53,858 nt of DNA from Rhodopseudomonas sp. BR0M22 (GTDB lineage: Bacteria > Pseudomonadota > Alphaproteobacteria > Rhizobiales > Xanthobacteraceae): assembly GCF_010907035.1 (NCBI RefSeq), contig NZ_QUMK01000036.1, positions 1 to 53,858 on the forward strand. Reading direction: 5' to 3'. Under the pieces are notes generated by a model that had not been told where the DNA came from, did not search any database, and saw only the letters and a program-made list of their open reading frames with translations. Both the position numbers and the translations under genes were made by a program. Position 1 is the stretch's first letter. Each line of letters opens with the position of its first letter. Positions 30,450 to 39,101 of this stretch are shown here, in pieces.

Positions 30450-31290
30450 TCGCAGTCAGCGCGCTTCCGGCGGCTGCGATCCGGGCGATCGCCTGCTGCG
30501 TCGGTTCGATCGCCGTCGCCATGTGGTAAGCATTGGCATGCACGATGCTGGCACCATCGCGTGCGATTGCGACGTGGCCCTTCCAGAACAACAGATCCCC
30601 GCGCTTCAGCGCCGCCTGCTCGGCGATCGGGACCGAGGTGCCGAGCGCGACCTCCTGCATATCGCTGTCGCGCGGTGCTGCGATCCCGCAGGCGGCCAGT
30701 GCGGTTTGCACAAGTCCCGAGCAATCGATGCCGAGGCTGCTGCGTCCGCCCCACAGATAGGGGGTGCCGACGAAGCGCTCGGCGACGCCGACGAAGTCGG
30801 ATTCGACAAAGGCGAGCGGCGCAACATGTTGGCGCGGCACATGCCAGCCGTCCTGCGTCACCATAAAGCTCGCATCCTCGCGGACGATTGCCAGCCGGGC
30901 GCCGAGCGGCAGCGTCTCCGCCGGCGGCAGCTTGATTGAAGGACCGTGGAACGCGAAGGTGCGGAGCGCCGTCACCTTGTGGGTCGGCTCTGCGGCCGGC
31001 CTGTACAAAGCGAGATCCGGCAGCCAGCCGACATAGCCGTCGGTCATGAGCTGGCCCCAGGCCCAGCCTTCTTCGGTGCGATCGTAAACGGTGACGCGCT
31101 CGCCTTTCAGGGCCTCAGTCTCCAGCATCGCGCCGGAAAACGGTTCGCGCCTTACCGGGGCGACGCCGTAGCTGACTTCGAACACTTCACCTTCGACAAA
31201 CCGCGCCGCGGTGACCTGGCCTTCGAGATGTTTGGCGGCGAGGTCGGGCCGCGCCGGCGTCAGCCTCCGATCGGAACTTGGGTCAGCCAT
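30433..31290 (-). CDS. NlpC/P60 (C40) cysteine hydrolase with SH3-like domain
   Basis: A 285-residue probable peptidoglycan endopeptidase. The N-terminal half has bacterial SH3-like segments (LETEALKGERVTVYDRTEEG, WAWGQLMTDGYVGWLPD). The C-terminal C40 domain has the catalytic Cys in GIDCSGLVQTALAACGI, KRGDLLFWKGHVAIARDG and a His in IVHANAYHMATAIEP. No signal peptide is evident, as in many alphaproteobacterial dipeptidyl-peptidase VI-like proteins, suggesting cytoplasmic recycling of murein peptides. It overlaps the upstream M17 peptidase gene by 8 bp. Confidence 0.92.
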   Translation of the reverse strand: MADPSSDRRLTPARPDLAAKHLEGQVTAARFVEGEVFEVSYGVAPVRREPFSGAMLETEALKGERVTVYDRTEEGWAWGQLMTDGYVGWLPDLALYRPAAEPTHKVTALRTFAFHGPSIKLPPAETLPLGARLAIVREDASFMVTQDGWHVPRQHVAPLAFVESDFVGVAERFVGTPYLWGGRSSLGIDCSGLVQTALAACGIAAPRDSDMQEVALGTSVPIAEQAALKRGDLLFWKGHVAIARDGASIVHANAYHMATAIEPTQQAIARIAAAGSALTAIKRLG

Positions 31291-32665
31291 AGCGCTCGCT
31301 CAACAGCGCGAAGATTGCGCGTGCGGCCTGGCATTCGCCGCCTTCGGGACGACCGGGCTTGGCCTTCGGCGTCCAGCCGTAGATGTCGACGTGCAGCCAG
31401 CTCTTGGCGGCCTCGACGAAGCGCTGCAGGAACAGCGCGCAGGTGATCGAGCCGGCAAAGCCGCCGGACGGCGCGTTGTTGATATTCGCGACTTTCGAAT
31501 CCAGCCACGCGTCGTAAGGGCCCCACAGCGGCATCCGCCACAGCGGATCATTCTCCGCGCTGGCATGACGCGCGACATCGAGCGCCAGCGTTTCGTCGTT
31601 GGTGTAGTAGGGTGGCAGATCGGGACCGAGCGCGACCCGCGCAGCGCCGGTCAGCGTGCCGAGATCGATCAGCAGATCCGGCGCTTCCTCGTCCGCATAA
31701 GCGAGGGCATCGGCCAGCACCAGTCGGCCCTCGGCATCGGTGTTGCCGATCTCGACGGTCGGGCCCTTGCGCGACGGGAAGATGTCAAGCGGCCGCATTG
31801 CGTTGCCGGCGACGGAGTTCTCGACCGCCGGGATCAGCACGCGCAGCCGCAGCTTCAACCCTGCGTCCATGATCATCGAAGCCAGCGCCAGCACGTTGGC
31901 GGCGCCGCCCATGTCCTTCTTCATGATCAGCATCGCACTCGACGGCTTCAGATCGAGGCCGCCGGTGTCGAAGCACACGCCCTTGCCGACCAGCGTCACC
32001 TTGGGATGGGAGGCATCGCCCCAAGTCAGATCGATCAGCCGCGGCGCGCGGGTCGAGGCCATGCCGACGGCATGGATCAGCGGGAAGTTCTGGGTCGCAA
32101 GGTCGTCCCCGACCACCACATTCACCGTGGCACCAAAGCGCGTTGCGAGGGCTTGGGCGGCCTCGGCGAGTTCGGCCGGGCCCATGTCGTTGGACGGCGT
32201 GTTGATCAGGTCGCGTGCCAGCGCTGCGGCTTCCGCGGCGCGGCTGACCGCAGCGGGGTCGACGCCATCGGGCGGGACCAGCCGCACGGCCGGCGGCTCG
32301 GCCTTGCGATAGCGGCCGAACTTATAGGCGCCGAGCGCGAAGGCGAGGGCGGCGAGCCGTGCATCGTGCGGTGCATTGGCGAAACGATAGACGCCGGCCG
32401 GCAGCAGGCCGGGCAGGGCGCCGGGGCGGAACGGATCGTGGCTCCTGGCTTCCGGTTCGTCGAGGCCGAACAGCACATGCCCGATCTCGCCGTCCGAGGT
32501 TGGCAGCGCCAGATACTGGCCGGGCTTGCCGTTGTAGCCGTTCGCCGCGGCAAAGCGCTGCGCCGCGTCCGGTAGTCCGGCGCGAACGCCGTCCCAGGTC
32601 GACTTGGTGACGAAGAAGATCGGAATCGCCGACTGATCGGGAGCGGATTGGAAGATCGGATGCAT
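31283..32665 (-). CDS. M17 family leucyl aminopeptidase
   Basis: A 460-residue cytosolic dimetal aminopeptidase. Metal-binding and catalytic motifs are present: VGKGVCFDTGGLDLKPSSAM, KKDMGGAANVLALA, NTDAEGRLVLADALAYA. Start ATG at 32665 (MHPIFQSA) is preferred; the 13-residue upstream extension is unlike the family. It is coupled by an 8-bp overlap to the C40 gene, so both may act in peptide recycling. An uptake route is available in the neighbouring YejABEF system. Confidence 0.93.
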   Translation of the reverse strand: MHPIFQSAPDQSAIPIFFVTKSTWDGVRAGLPDAAQRFAAANGYNGKPGQYLALPTSDGEIGHVLFGLDEPEARSHDPFRPGALPGLLPAGVYRFANAPHDARLAALAFALGAYKFGRYRKAEPPAVRLVPPDGVDPAAVSRAAEAAALARDLINTPSNDMGPAELAEAAQALATRFGATVNVVVGDDLATQNFPLIHAVGMASTRAPRLIDLTWGDASHPKVTLVGKGVCFDTGGLDLKPSSAMLIMKKDMGGAANVLALASMIMDAGLKLRLRVLIPAVENSVAGNAMRPLDIFPSRKGPTVEIGNTDAEGRLVLADALAYADEEAPDLLIDLGTLTGAARVALGPDLPPYYTNDETLALDVARHASAENDPLWRMPLWGPYDAWLDSKVANINNAPSGGFAGSITCALFLQRFVEAAKSWLHVDIYGWTPKAKPGRPEGGECQAARAIFALLSERYG

Positions 32666-32767
32666 GAGATACGGCTCTTTGCGAATCGTGAGCGGCAGCG
32701 CCACTGCAGTGGATTAACCCAACATTAGGGTTAACGCTCTATTGCTGAAGCGGAATTGGACGGTTTT

Positions 32768-33583
32768 GTGAGTAACGGTGCCATGCGCGAGCTGCCCTGT
32801 CTTGTCCGAATTGCCACGTCGGCGGCACTCTCAGTCGGGTTGGCGCTGCTGCTGAGCGGCTGCAAGACCGCCGGCATGCCCGATGTCACCGGTTCGCTTG
32901 GGATGCGCGCAGAAACACCGGCTGATCCGCAGCGCATCGAGCAGGTCACGGGCGAACGGTATCGGTCGAGGCCTCGTGATCCCGACGCGGCGATCGCCTA
33001 TGGCAATGCGCTGCGCGCGATCGGGCAGCGTGCCCAGGCCGTGGCGGTTCTCGAGAAGGCCTCGCTGGCCAATCCCAGCAACAAAGCGGTACGTGCCGCC
33101 TACGGCCGTGCACTCGCCGACAACGGCAACTTCCAACTGGCGTTCGATACGCTGTCACGGGCTCACAGCCCGGACAATCCGGACTGGCGGATCCTGTCGG
33201 TGCAGGGCACGGTGCTCGACCAGATGGGCCGCAACGAAGAGGCACGGCGCTATTACGCCAGCGCATTGCGGCTGGCGCCCGGCGAGCCCTCGGTGCTGTC
33301 GAATCTCGGCATGTCGTATGTGCTGACGAAGGATCTGCCGAAAGCCGAGGAGGCCCTGCGGCAGGCCTATGCCAGCGGACGGGCAGACTCCCGGGTCCGC
33401 CAAAACCTTGCGCTGGTGATCGGATTGCAGGGGCGCTTCGCCGAGGCCGAGTCGATCGTCCGTGCCGATCTGCCTCCGGACGAGGCCGCCGCCAACGTCG
33501 CCTATCTCAAGCAGATGGTAAGCGGCCAGGATGCGACGCGCACCGCGAGCCGCAAAGTCGGCGTGATGGCCTCGGGGCGCTGA
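32768..33583 (+). CDS. tadD: TadD-type TPR lipoprotein of the Tad pilus system
   Basis: A ~271-residue protein with a lipoprotein signal (VGLALLLSGC, lipid-modified Cys ~32) and at least four tetratricopeptide repeats (DPDAAIAYGNALRAIGQRAQ, RRYYASALRLAPGEPSVLSN, LPKAEEALRQAYASGRADSR). TadD is thought to help secretin CpaC/RcpA assembly. GTG at 32768 (GGACGG just upstream) is chosen; ATG at 32783 and TTG at 32756 are alternatives. It faces the tadC end of the main operon. Confidence 0.88.
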   Translation: MSNGAMRELPCLVRIATSAALSVGLALLLSGCKTAGMPDVTGSLGMRAETPADPQRIEQVTGERYRSRPRDPDAAIAYGNALRAIGQRAQAVAVLEKASLANPSNKAVRAAYGRALADNGNFQLAFDTLSRAHSPDNPDWRILSVQGTVLDQMGRNEEARRYYASALRLAPGEPSVLSNLGMSYVLTKDLPKAEEALRQAYASGRADSRVRQNLALVIGLQGRFAEAESIVRADLPPDEAAANVAYLKQMVSGQDATRTASRKVGVMASGR

Positions 33584-33597
33584 TCAGTGCACTCGAT

Positions 33598-33615
33598 CGC
33601 CGGGTGATCCCGGCG
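33598..33615. other. Stem-loop between convergent tadD and tadC
   Basis: CGCCGGG-TGAT-CCCGGCG is a perfect 7-bp stem with a tetraloop in the 53-bp gap. No T run follows on either strand, so termination would be weak or Rho-assisted. Confidence 0.5.
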
Positions 33616-33636
33616 TGATCCGTCGGAAGCGCTGGT

Positions 33637-34611
33637 TTACTGCATCGCCGCGACGCGAATGCCGGTCGGGCCTAGAATGACCACGAACAGCACCGGCAGG
33701 AAGAACAGGATCATCGGCACGGTGAGTTTGGGCGGCAGCGCGGCGGCCTTCTTTTCAGCCTCGGTCATGCGCATGTCGCGGTTTTCCTGCGCCATCACCC
33801 GCAGGCTGTGCCCGAGCGGCGTGCCGTAACGCTCGGCCTGCTGCAGTGCCAGGCAGACCGACTTCACGCCGTCGAGGCCGGTACGTAGAGCCAGATTTTC
33901 GTAGGCCTGCTTGCGATCCTGTAGGTAGGACAGCTCGGCGGTCGTCAACGTGAATTCCTCGGCGAGCGGGATCGATTGCGAGCCGATCTCCAGCGACACC
34001 CGGCGGAACGCGGCTTCGATCGACATGCCCGACTCGATGCAGATCAGCAGCAGATCGAGCGCGTCGGGGAACGCGCGCTTGATCGACAATTGTCGTTTCT
34101 GAATCGCGTTCTTCAGAAACAGCATCGGCGCCTGCATGCCGAAGAAGATTGCGGCGATGCAGATGCCGATCTTGATCGTGAACGGCTGATTGAACTTGGC
34201 GATCACAAAGATGTAGAGCGCAGAGCCGATCCCGAAGGCGATCGGCATCACCAATCGGAAGAACAAGAAGGTCACGTAAGGAGCCTGGCCGCGATAACCG
34301 GCCATGACCAGCTTGTCGCGCGCCGTCTCCTGCGCCAGCCACTTGGTGAGATTGAAGTCTTCGACGACGCGTGCGACCAGCTTCTTCGGAGCCTGTCGTA
34401 GCGACACCTTTTCCGATTTGGTCAGCCGCTCGCGTTCGCGCTGACGGATACGCTCACGTTCGCTGCCGACCGCCTTCATCCGCTTGGTGAGCGGTTGTCC
34501 GGCGAGAAACGGGTTGACCAGGGTGTAGACCGTTGCGCTTGCGGCAATCGCCGCGAGCAACGTCGCGATGAAGCGCGTGTCCTGGAGTTTCTCGATCAGA
34601 AAATCGATCAT
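33637..34611 (-). CDS. tadC: Tad pilus inner-membrane platform protein TadC
   Basis: A 324-residue T2SSF-domain protein. TM near the N-terminus (FIATLLAAIAASATVYTLV) follows MIDFLIEKL. The GspF-like core contains FPDALDLLLICIESGMSIEA and ERYGTPLGHSLRVMAQENRD, and two C-terminal TMs end near ILFFLPVLFVVILGPTGI. The ATG at 34611 lies 8 bp after the tadB stop; the longer frame runs into tadB. Last gene of the flp-cpa-tad operon. Confidence 0.94.
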   Translation of the reverse strand: MIDFLIEKLQDTRFIATLLAAIAASATVYTLVNPFLAGQPLTKRMKAVGSERERIRQRERERLTKSEKVSLRQAPKKLVARVVEDFNLTKWLAQETARDKLVMAGYRGQAPYVTFLFFRLVMPIAFGIGSALYIFVIAKFNQPFTIKIGICIAAIFFGMQAPMLFLKNAIQKRQLSIKRAFPDALDLLLICIESGMSIEAAFRRVSLEIGSQSIPLAEEFTLTTAELSYLQDRKQAYENLALRTGLDGVKSVCLALQQAERYGTPLGHSLRVMAQENRDMRMTEAEKKAAALPPKLTVPMILFFLPVLFVVILGPTGIRVAAMQ

Positions 34612-34619
34612 GCGCGCCC

Positions 34620-35594
34620 TCAGAAGTCGAAGTTGATCATCTTCTTCATCACGAAGACGCCCGTCGCCATCCATACGACGCAGCCTGCGAGCATGATGCG
34701 GCCGATCGGATGCGTCCACAGCAGCGAGATGTAGTCGGGCGTTGTCACATAGACCAGCAGCATGACGATCGGCGGCAGCGATCCGATGATCGCCGCAGAC
34801 GCTTTGGCTTCCATCGACATCGCCTGGATTTTTTCGGCCATCTTCTTACGATCGCGGAGCACCTTGGAGAGGTTGGTGAGGGCTTCCGCCAGATTGCCGC
34901 CTGACTTCTGTTGGATCGAGATCACGATCCCTAAGAAGTTCGCTTCGGGCAGCGGCATCCGGTCGTACAGACGGGCACAGGCTTCATCCAGCGGCATGCC
35001 GATCGTCTGGGTCTCGATGATCGCATTGAACTCGGTTCGGAGTGGCTCGGGCGCATCGGCCGCGACCATCTTGATGGAATCGAACAGCGGCAGGCCGGCT
35101 TTGATGCCGCGAACGATCACGTCGACGGCGTCGGGCAGAGCGGCGATGAACTTCTTCTCGCGGCGCCGTTTGAGAAAGCCGAGGGTCCAACGCGGCAGCC
35201 CGAAGCCGGCGGCGAACCCAAGGCCTAAGGCGGCGATCATGTTGATGCCCAACAGGATCGAAAGAGCCAGAACCGTCACGCCGAGAACGGCGGAGACGGT
35301 CCCGAATTTTGCCGGCGTCCAATCGAGCCCGGCCTGTGACAGGCGGGCATTCAACGGGACGTTTTTCTGCTTTGCGTTACGGGTTTCGATTTCCTTGAGC
35401 GAGCCCTCGACCTGCTCGCGCCGAGATCTTTGAGCGCGATCGACCTGACGTGTCGCCGGCGTGGTTCGCGCCACCGAACTCAAACGCTTCTCGACCTTGT
35501 TCTCGCCGGACAGCAGCGGATAAACGAAGACCCATGCGATGCCTCCGACCGCGATGGCGGCGAAGAAGCCGAGTGCGAGCGTCTGCGTCTCCAT
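34620..35594 (-). CDS. tadB: Tad pilus inner-membrane platform protein TadB
   Basis: A 324-residue partner of TadC, with N-terminal TM (LALGFFAAIAVGGIAWVFVY), a charged cytoplasmic segment, and a T2SSF core (LPDAVDVIVRGIKAGLPLFD, GIVISIQQKSGGNLAEALTN). Together TadB/TadC form the membrane base driven by TadA. 15 bp separate it from tadA upstream. Confidence 0.94.
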   Translation of the reverse strand: METQTLALGFFAAIAVGGIAWVFVYPLLSGENKVEKRLSSVARTTPATRQVDRAQRSRREQVEGSLKEIETRNAKQKNVPLNARLSQAGLDWTPAKFGTVSAVLGVTVLALSILLGINMIAALGLGFAAGFGLPRWTLGFLKRRREKKFIAALPDAVDVIVRGIKAGLPLFDSIKMVAADAPEPLRTEFNAIIETQTIGMPLDEACARLYDRMPLPEANFLGIVISIQQKSGGNLAEALTNLSKVLRDRKKMAEKIQAMSMEAKASAAIIGSLPPIVMLLVYVTTPDYISLLWTHPIGRIMLAGCVVWMATGVFVMKKMINFDF

Positions 35595-35609
35595 CGCCCG
35601 GTCTCCTTG

Positions 35610-37064
35610 TTACGCGGAAGCCGCGGCCTCGGCGGCATCGAGCGCCGCGGCGAGTCGTTGCTCTTCGCCGAAGTAGCGGGCGCGCTCCCAGAACCGCGGA
35701 CGACCGATGCCGGTGGATCGGTGGCGCCCGACAAGGTGGCCGTTGCTGTCCTCTCCGAGAATATCGTAGAGGAAGATGTCCTGGGTGATGATCGTATCGC
35801 CTTCCATCCCCACCACCTCGGTGATGTGGGTGATGCGCCGCGAGCCGTCGCGCAGGCGCGCCGCCTGGATGATGACGTCGATCGAGGCGCAGATCATCTC
35901 GCGTATGGTGCGCGAGGGCAGCGAGAAGCCTCCCATCGTGATCATCGATTCGCAGCGCGACAGCGCTTCGCGCGGGTTGTTCGCGTGCAGCGTGCCCATC
36001 GAGCCGTCGTGGCCGGTGTTCATCGCCTGCAACAGGTCGAACGCCTCCGGGCCGCGGACTTCGCCGACGATGATCCGTTCCGGGCGCATACGCAGGCAGT
36101 TGCGGACGAGGTCACGCATCGTGACCTGGCCTTCTCCCTCGATGTTGGGCGGTCGGGTTTCCAGGCGGACAACGTGGGGCTGCTGCAGTTGCAGTTCGGC
36201 CGCATCCTCGCAGGTGATGATGCGTTCGTCGTCGTCGATATAGTTGGTGAGGCAGTTGAGGAGGGTGGTTTTGCCCGAACCCGTACCGCCCGAAATCAGC
36301 ACGTTGCAGCGGACGCGACCGATGATCTGCAGGATCTGGGCGCCCTCGTAGGAAATCGCACCGAACTTGACCAACTGCTCGAGCGTCAGCTTGTCCTTCT
36401 TGAACTTGCGGATGGTGAGCGCAGGCCCGTCGATCGCCAGCGGCGGCACGATGGCATTGACGCGCGAACCATCGGCGAGACGAGCGTCGCAGATCGGTGA
36501 GGATTCGTCGACGCGCCGGCCGACCTGGCTGACGATGCGCTGGCAGATGTTGAGCAGTTGCTGATTGTCGCGAAACCGGATGCCGGTGCGCTGAATGCGG
36601 CCGCCGACTTCGATATAAACCGTGCCGGAGCCGTTGACCATGATGTCGGAGATGTCGTCGCGCGACAGCAACGGTTCGAGCGGCCCGTAGCCGAGCACGT
36701 CGTTGCAGATGTCGTCGAGCAGTTCCTCCTGCTCGGCGATCGACATCACGATGTTCTTGATCGCGATGATTTCGTTGACGATGTCGCGGATTTCCTCGCG
36801 GGCGGACTCGCCGTCGAGCTTGGCGAGCTGCGTGAGGTCGATCGCTTCGATCAGCGCCCCGAAGATGGTCGCCTTGACCTGATAGTAGTTTTCGGAGCGA
36901 CGCGTCTCGACCACCGCCGCGGGCGGCGGGGGCGTTCGTCCCGGCGCGATCGTCGGCGAGGGGACGACCGGCCGCGGCTCCGGCGGGCGCACCCCCGCCT
37001 CCGGCGCAAAGCTCAGCGGCTTCGGTGCCTTGACGTCGTTGTCCGGTCCGCGCTTACCAAACAC
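35610..37064 (-). CDS. tadA: Tad pilus assembly ATPase TadA/CpaF
   Basis: A 484-residue secretion-type hexameric ATPase. N-terminal ~60 residues are Pro-rich and variable. The core shows DISDIMVNGSGTVYIEVGGR, Walker A SGGTGSGKTTLLN (~260), Asp box TCEDAAELQLQQPHVVRLET, Walker B MRPERIIVGEVRGPEAFDLL and the His box GHDGSMGTLHANNPREAL. It energises Flp pilus extension (and retraction in some species). Confidence 0.96.
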   Translation of the reverse strand: MFGKRGPDNDVKAPKPLSFAPEAGVRPPEPRPVVPSPTIAPGRTPPPPAAVVETRRSENYYQVKATIFGALIEAIDLTQLAKLDGESAREEIRDIVNEIIAIKNIVMSIAEQEELLDDICNDVLGYGPLEPLLSRDDISDIMVNGSGTVYIEVGGRIQRTGIRFRDNQQLLNICQRIVSQVGRRVDESSPICDARLADGSRVNAIVPPLAIDGPALTIRKFKKDKLTLEQLVKFGAISYEGAQILQIIGRVRCNVLISGGTGSGKTTLLNCLTNYIDDDERIITCEDAAELQLQQPHVVRLETRPPNIEGEGQVTMRDLVRNCLRMRPERIIVGEVRGPEAFDLLQAMNTGHDGSMGTLHANNPREALSRCESMITMGGFSLPSRTIREMICASIDVIIQAARLRDGSRRITHITEVVGMEGDTIITQDIFLYDILGEDSNGHLVGRHRSTGIGRPRFWERARYFGEEQRLAAALDAAEAAASA

Positions 37065-37085
37065 CTCGATACTCCAACTTCAAGC

Positions 37086-38357
37086 TCATTTGGCCAGCAG
37101 CTTCTCCAGCAGCGGCGCAAGGAATGAGCCTTTTGCCTTCTTGGCCTCCCCGCGTCCCGTCAATCGCTGGGCGATCTGCAGGAACATGTCGGTGGTCTTG
37201 TGGTTGGCTGCGATCTCCGCGATCATCTGGCCGTTGTTGGCGGCGGCTCCGAACATCGGCGGATCGAACGGAATCGAAACGATCGGTTGGCTCTCGATCG
37301 CCTTGGCGAACTCGCTGGTGGAGATCTCCGGCCGCTTCGGAACGCCGACCTGGTTCAGGCAGTACAGCGGAGGGCGGTCGTTCGGCCGCGCCGCCTTCAG
37401 CAGGTCGATCAGGTTCTTGGTGTTGCGCAGATTGGCGAGGTCCGGCGTCGCGACGATCAGGATGTCGTCGGCGTTGGTGAGCGCCCGCTTGGTCCATCCC
37501 GTCCACTGATGCGGAACATCGAGCACGATGCAAGGCATAGTGCTGCGCAACGTATCGAAAATCGCATCGAATGCATCGACGCCGAAATCGTAGACGCGAT
37601 CCAGCGTTGCCGGCGCGGCGAGCAGGCTGAGGTGGTCGGTGCATTTCGACAACAGTCGATCGACGAACGCGGTATCGACCCGCTCTGGCGAGAACACCGC
37701 CTCGGCGATGCCTTGCGGCGGATCCTGATTGTAGTCGAGTCCGGCGGTGCCGAATGCCAGATCGAGATCCGCGACCACCGAATCCAGCGCCAGATCGCGC
37801 GCGATCGCCCATGCCACGTTGTGCGCGATGGTCGAGGCGCCGACGCCGCCTTTGGCGCCGACCACGGCGATGATCCGTCCGACGGCCTTGGCTTCCGGGG
37901 CGGAGAACAGGTTGCAGATCGACTGCACCACGTCGATCGGACGGACGGGGGCGATCGCGTAATCGCTGACGCCGCGACGAACCAATTCGCGATACAAGGT
38001 CACGTCGTTGACTTTGCCGATCACGATCACCCGGGTTCCGGGATCGCATACGGTCGCGAGCTGATCGAGGCCGGCCAGCACGTCGCTGCGCGAGTCGGTC
38101 TCGAGAATAATCACGTTGGGAGTCGGTGCAGAGCGATACGCCTCGATCGCCGCGACGACGCCGCCCATTTGGATTTTCAGATGGGCTTTGGCGAGCCTGC
38201 GGTCTTCGCCGGCAGCCTGCACCGCAGCGGCGGTCTCGACAGACTCGCAGAAGGCTTGAACGGACACGCGCGGCGCCGGAGCGATGTGCTCTTCCGGCGC
38301 GGGAGCCACAGCCATCGTGGCCGGTTCGTCCTGGTTCTCGCGGGAGTAGCTGATCAT
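37086..38357 (-). CDS. cpaE: Tad pilus localisation protein CpaE/TadZ (MinD-like)
   Basis: A 423-residue protein with an N-terminal pseudo-receiver (~60-150: NVIILETDSRSDVLAGLDQL) and a C-terminal ParA/MinD-like ATPase with deviant Walker A KGGVGASTIAHNVAWAI (~169). It places the pilus apparatus, usually at a pole. Its stop lies 21 bp before tadA and its start overlaps cpaD by 4 bp. Confidence 0.94.
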   Translation of the reverse strand: MISYSRENQDEPATMAVAPAPEEHIAPAPRVSVQAFCESVETAAAVQAAGEDRRLAKAHLKIQMGGVVAAIEAYRSAPTPNVIILETDSRSDVLAGLDQLATVCDPGTRVIVIGKVNDVTLYRELVRRGVSDYAIAPVRPIDVVQSICNLFSAPEAKAVGRIIAVVGAKGGVGASTIAHNVAWAIARDLALDSVVADLDLAFGTAGLDYNQDPPQGIAEAVFSPERVDTAFVDRLLSKCTDHLSLLAAPATLDRVYDFGVDAFDAIFDTLRSTMPCIVLDVPHQWTGWTKRALTNADDILIVATPDLANLRNTKNLIDLLKAARPNDRPPLYCLNQVGVPKRPEISTSEFAKAIESQPIVSIPFDPPMFGAAANNGQMIAEIAANHKTTDMFLQIAQRLTGRGEAKKAKGSFLAPLLEKLLAK

Positions 38358-39082
38358 TGTCCGGCGTTGCTCAACTTGGTCTTGTCGGAAGTGTCTGGCT
38401 TGGTGGTCCGGTAGGCGTCATTGGTGACGACGCGTCGGGCCGTGTAGGGTGGCGTCTCGGGGCGCGGCTGAACCAGATCCGCCGGGTTGTCGACCATCGC
38501 CGCGAGATTGCGCTGAGTGGCACACCCCAGGTTCCAATACTGCCGGTTTTCGAAGTAGCCCTTGTTCTTGATGCTCGAGCCGAGATCCTCCGGCCACAGG
38601 CCGCAGGGGCCGGCGACCGCGGCGACCCGCGGATAGATCAGGCGAATGGTCGCAAAGGTCCGCGGATCGGCCGGACGATAGTGCTTGACGGTGAGCCCGC
38701 GGGGCGGGACGCCGCCGGCGGTCAGCAGCGAGCGGATCTCCCGAATGGAATCCGCGGCCGCCCGCGCGTTCGGCGTGTCGATCGGTACTTCGGCGATGAT
38801 CGGCCCGGTGCCTTCGCGCAGCCAGGTCTGACCGAGCTCCATCACGTCGGCGCGCTGGGGGGCAGTCAGGCCGCCGCGGCCATTGCCGACGAATACCTCG
38901 ACGGTGCGATCAGCCTCTCTGATTGCAATCGGATGGCGCTGCCGATAGTCGGTCGGGACGCTCTGCGTGACCTCGACTTCACGACTGGTGTGGGTGCAGG
39001 CACCCAGCGACAGCGAAAAACCGATCAAGGCGGCCCCGAGACCGAGGCCGCGTGCCGCTTTGGCGGATGTGGTGGATGTCAT
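38354..39082 (-). CDS. cpaD: Pilus assembly lipoprotein CpaD
   Basis: A 242-residue outer-membrane lipoprotein: signal ending IGFSLSLGACTHTSREVEV (lipobox LGAC). CpaD features are GLTVKHYRPADPRTFATIRL, GPCGLWPEDLG, and NLGCATQRNLAAMVDNPADL. It stabilises the secretin. The ATG at 39082 is chosen for a compact signal peptide; the upstream frame overlaps cpaC. It overlaps cpaE (ATGA). Confidence 0.93.
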   Translation of the reverse strand: MTSTTSAKAARGLGLGAALIGFSLSLGACTHTSREVEVTQSVPTDYRQRHPIAIREADRTVEVFVGNGRGGLTAPQRADVMELGQTWLREGTGPIIAEVPIDTPNARAAADSIREIRSLLTAGGVPPRGLTVKHYRPADPRTFATIRLIYPRVAAVAGPCGLWPEDLGSSIKNKGYFENRQYWNLGCATQRNLAAMVDNPADLVQPRPETPPYTARRVVTNDAYRTTKPDTSDKTKLSNAGQ

Positions 39083-39101
39083 TGTCCTGTCCTCGCTCCG
39101 C

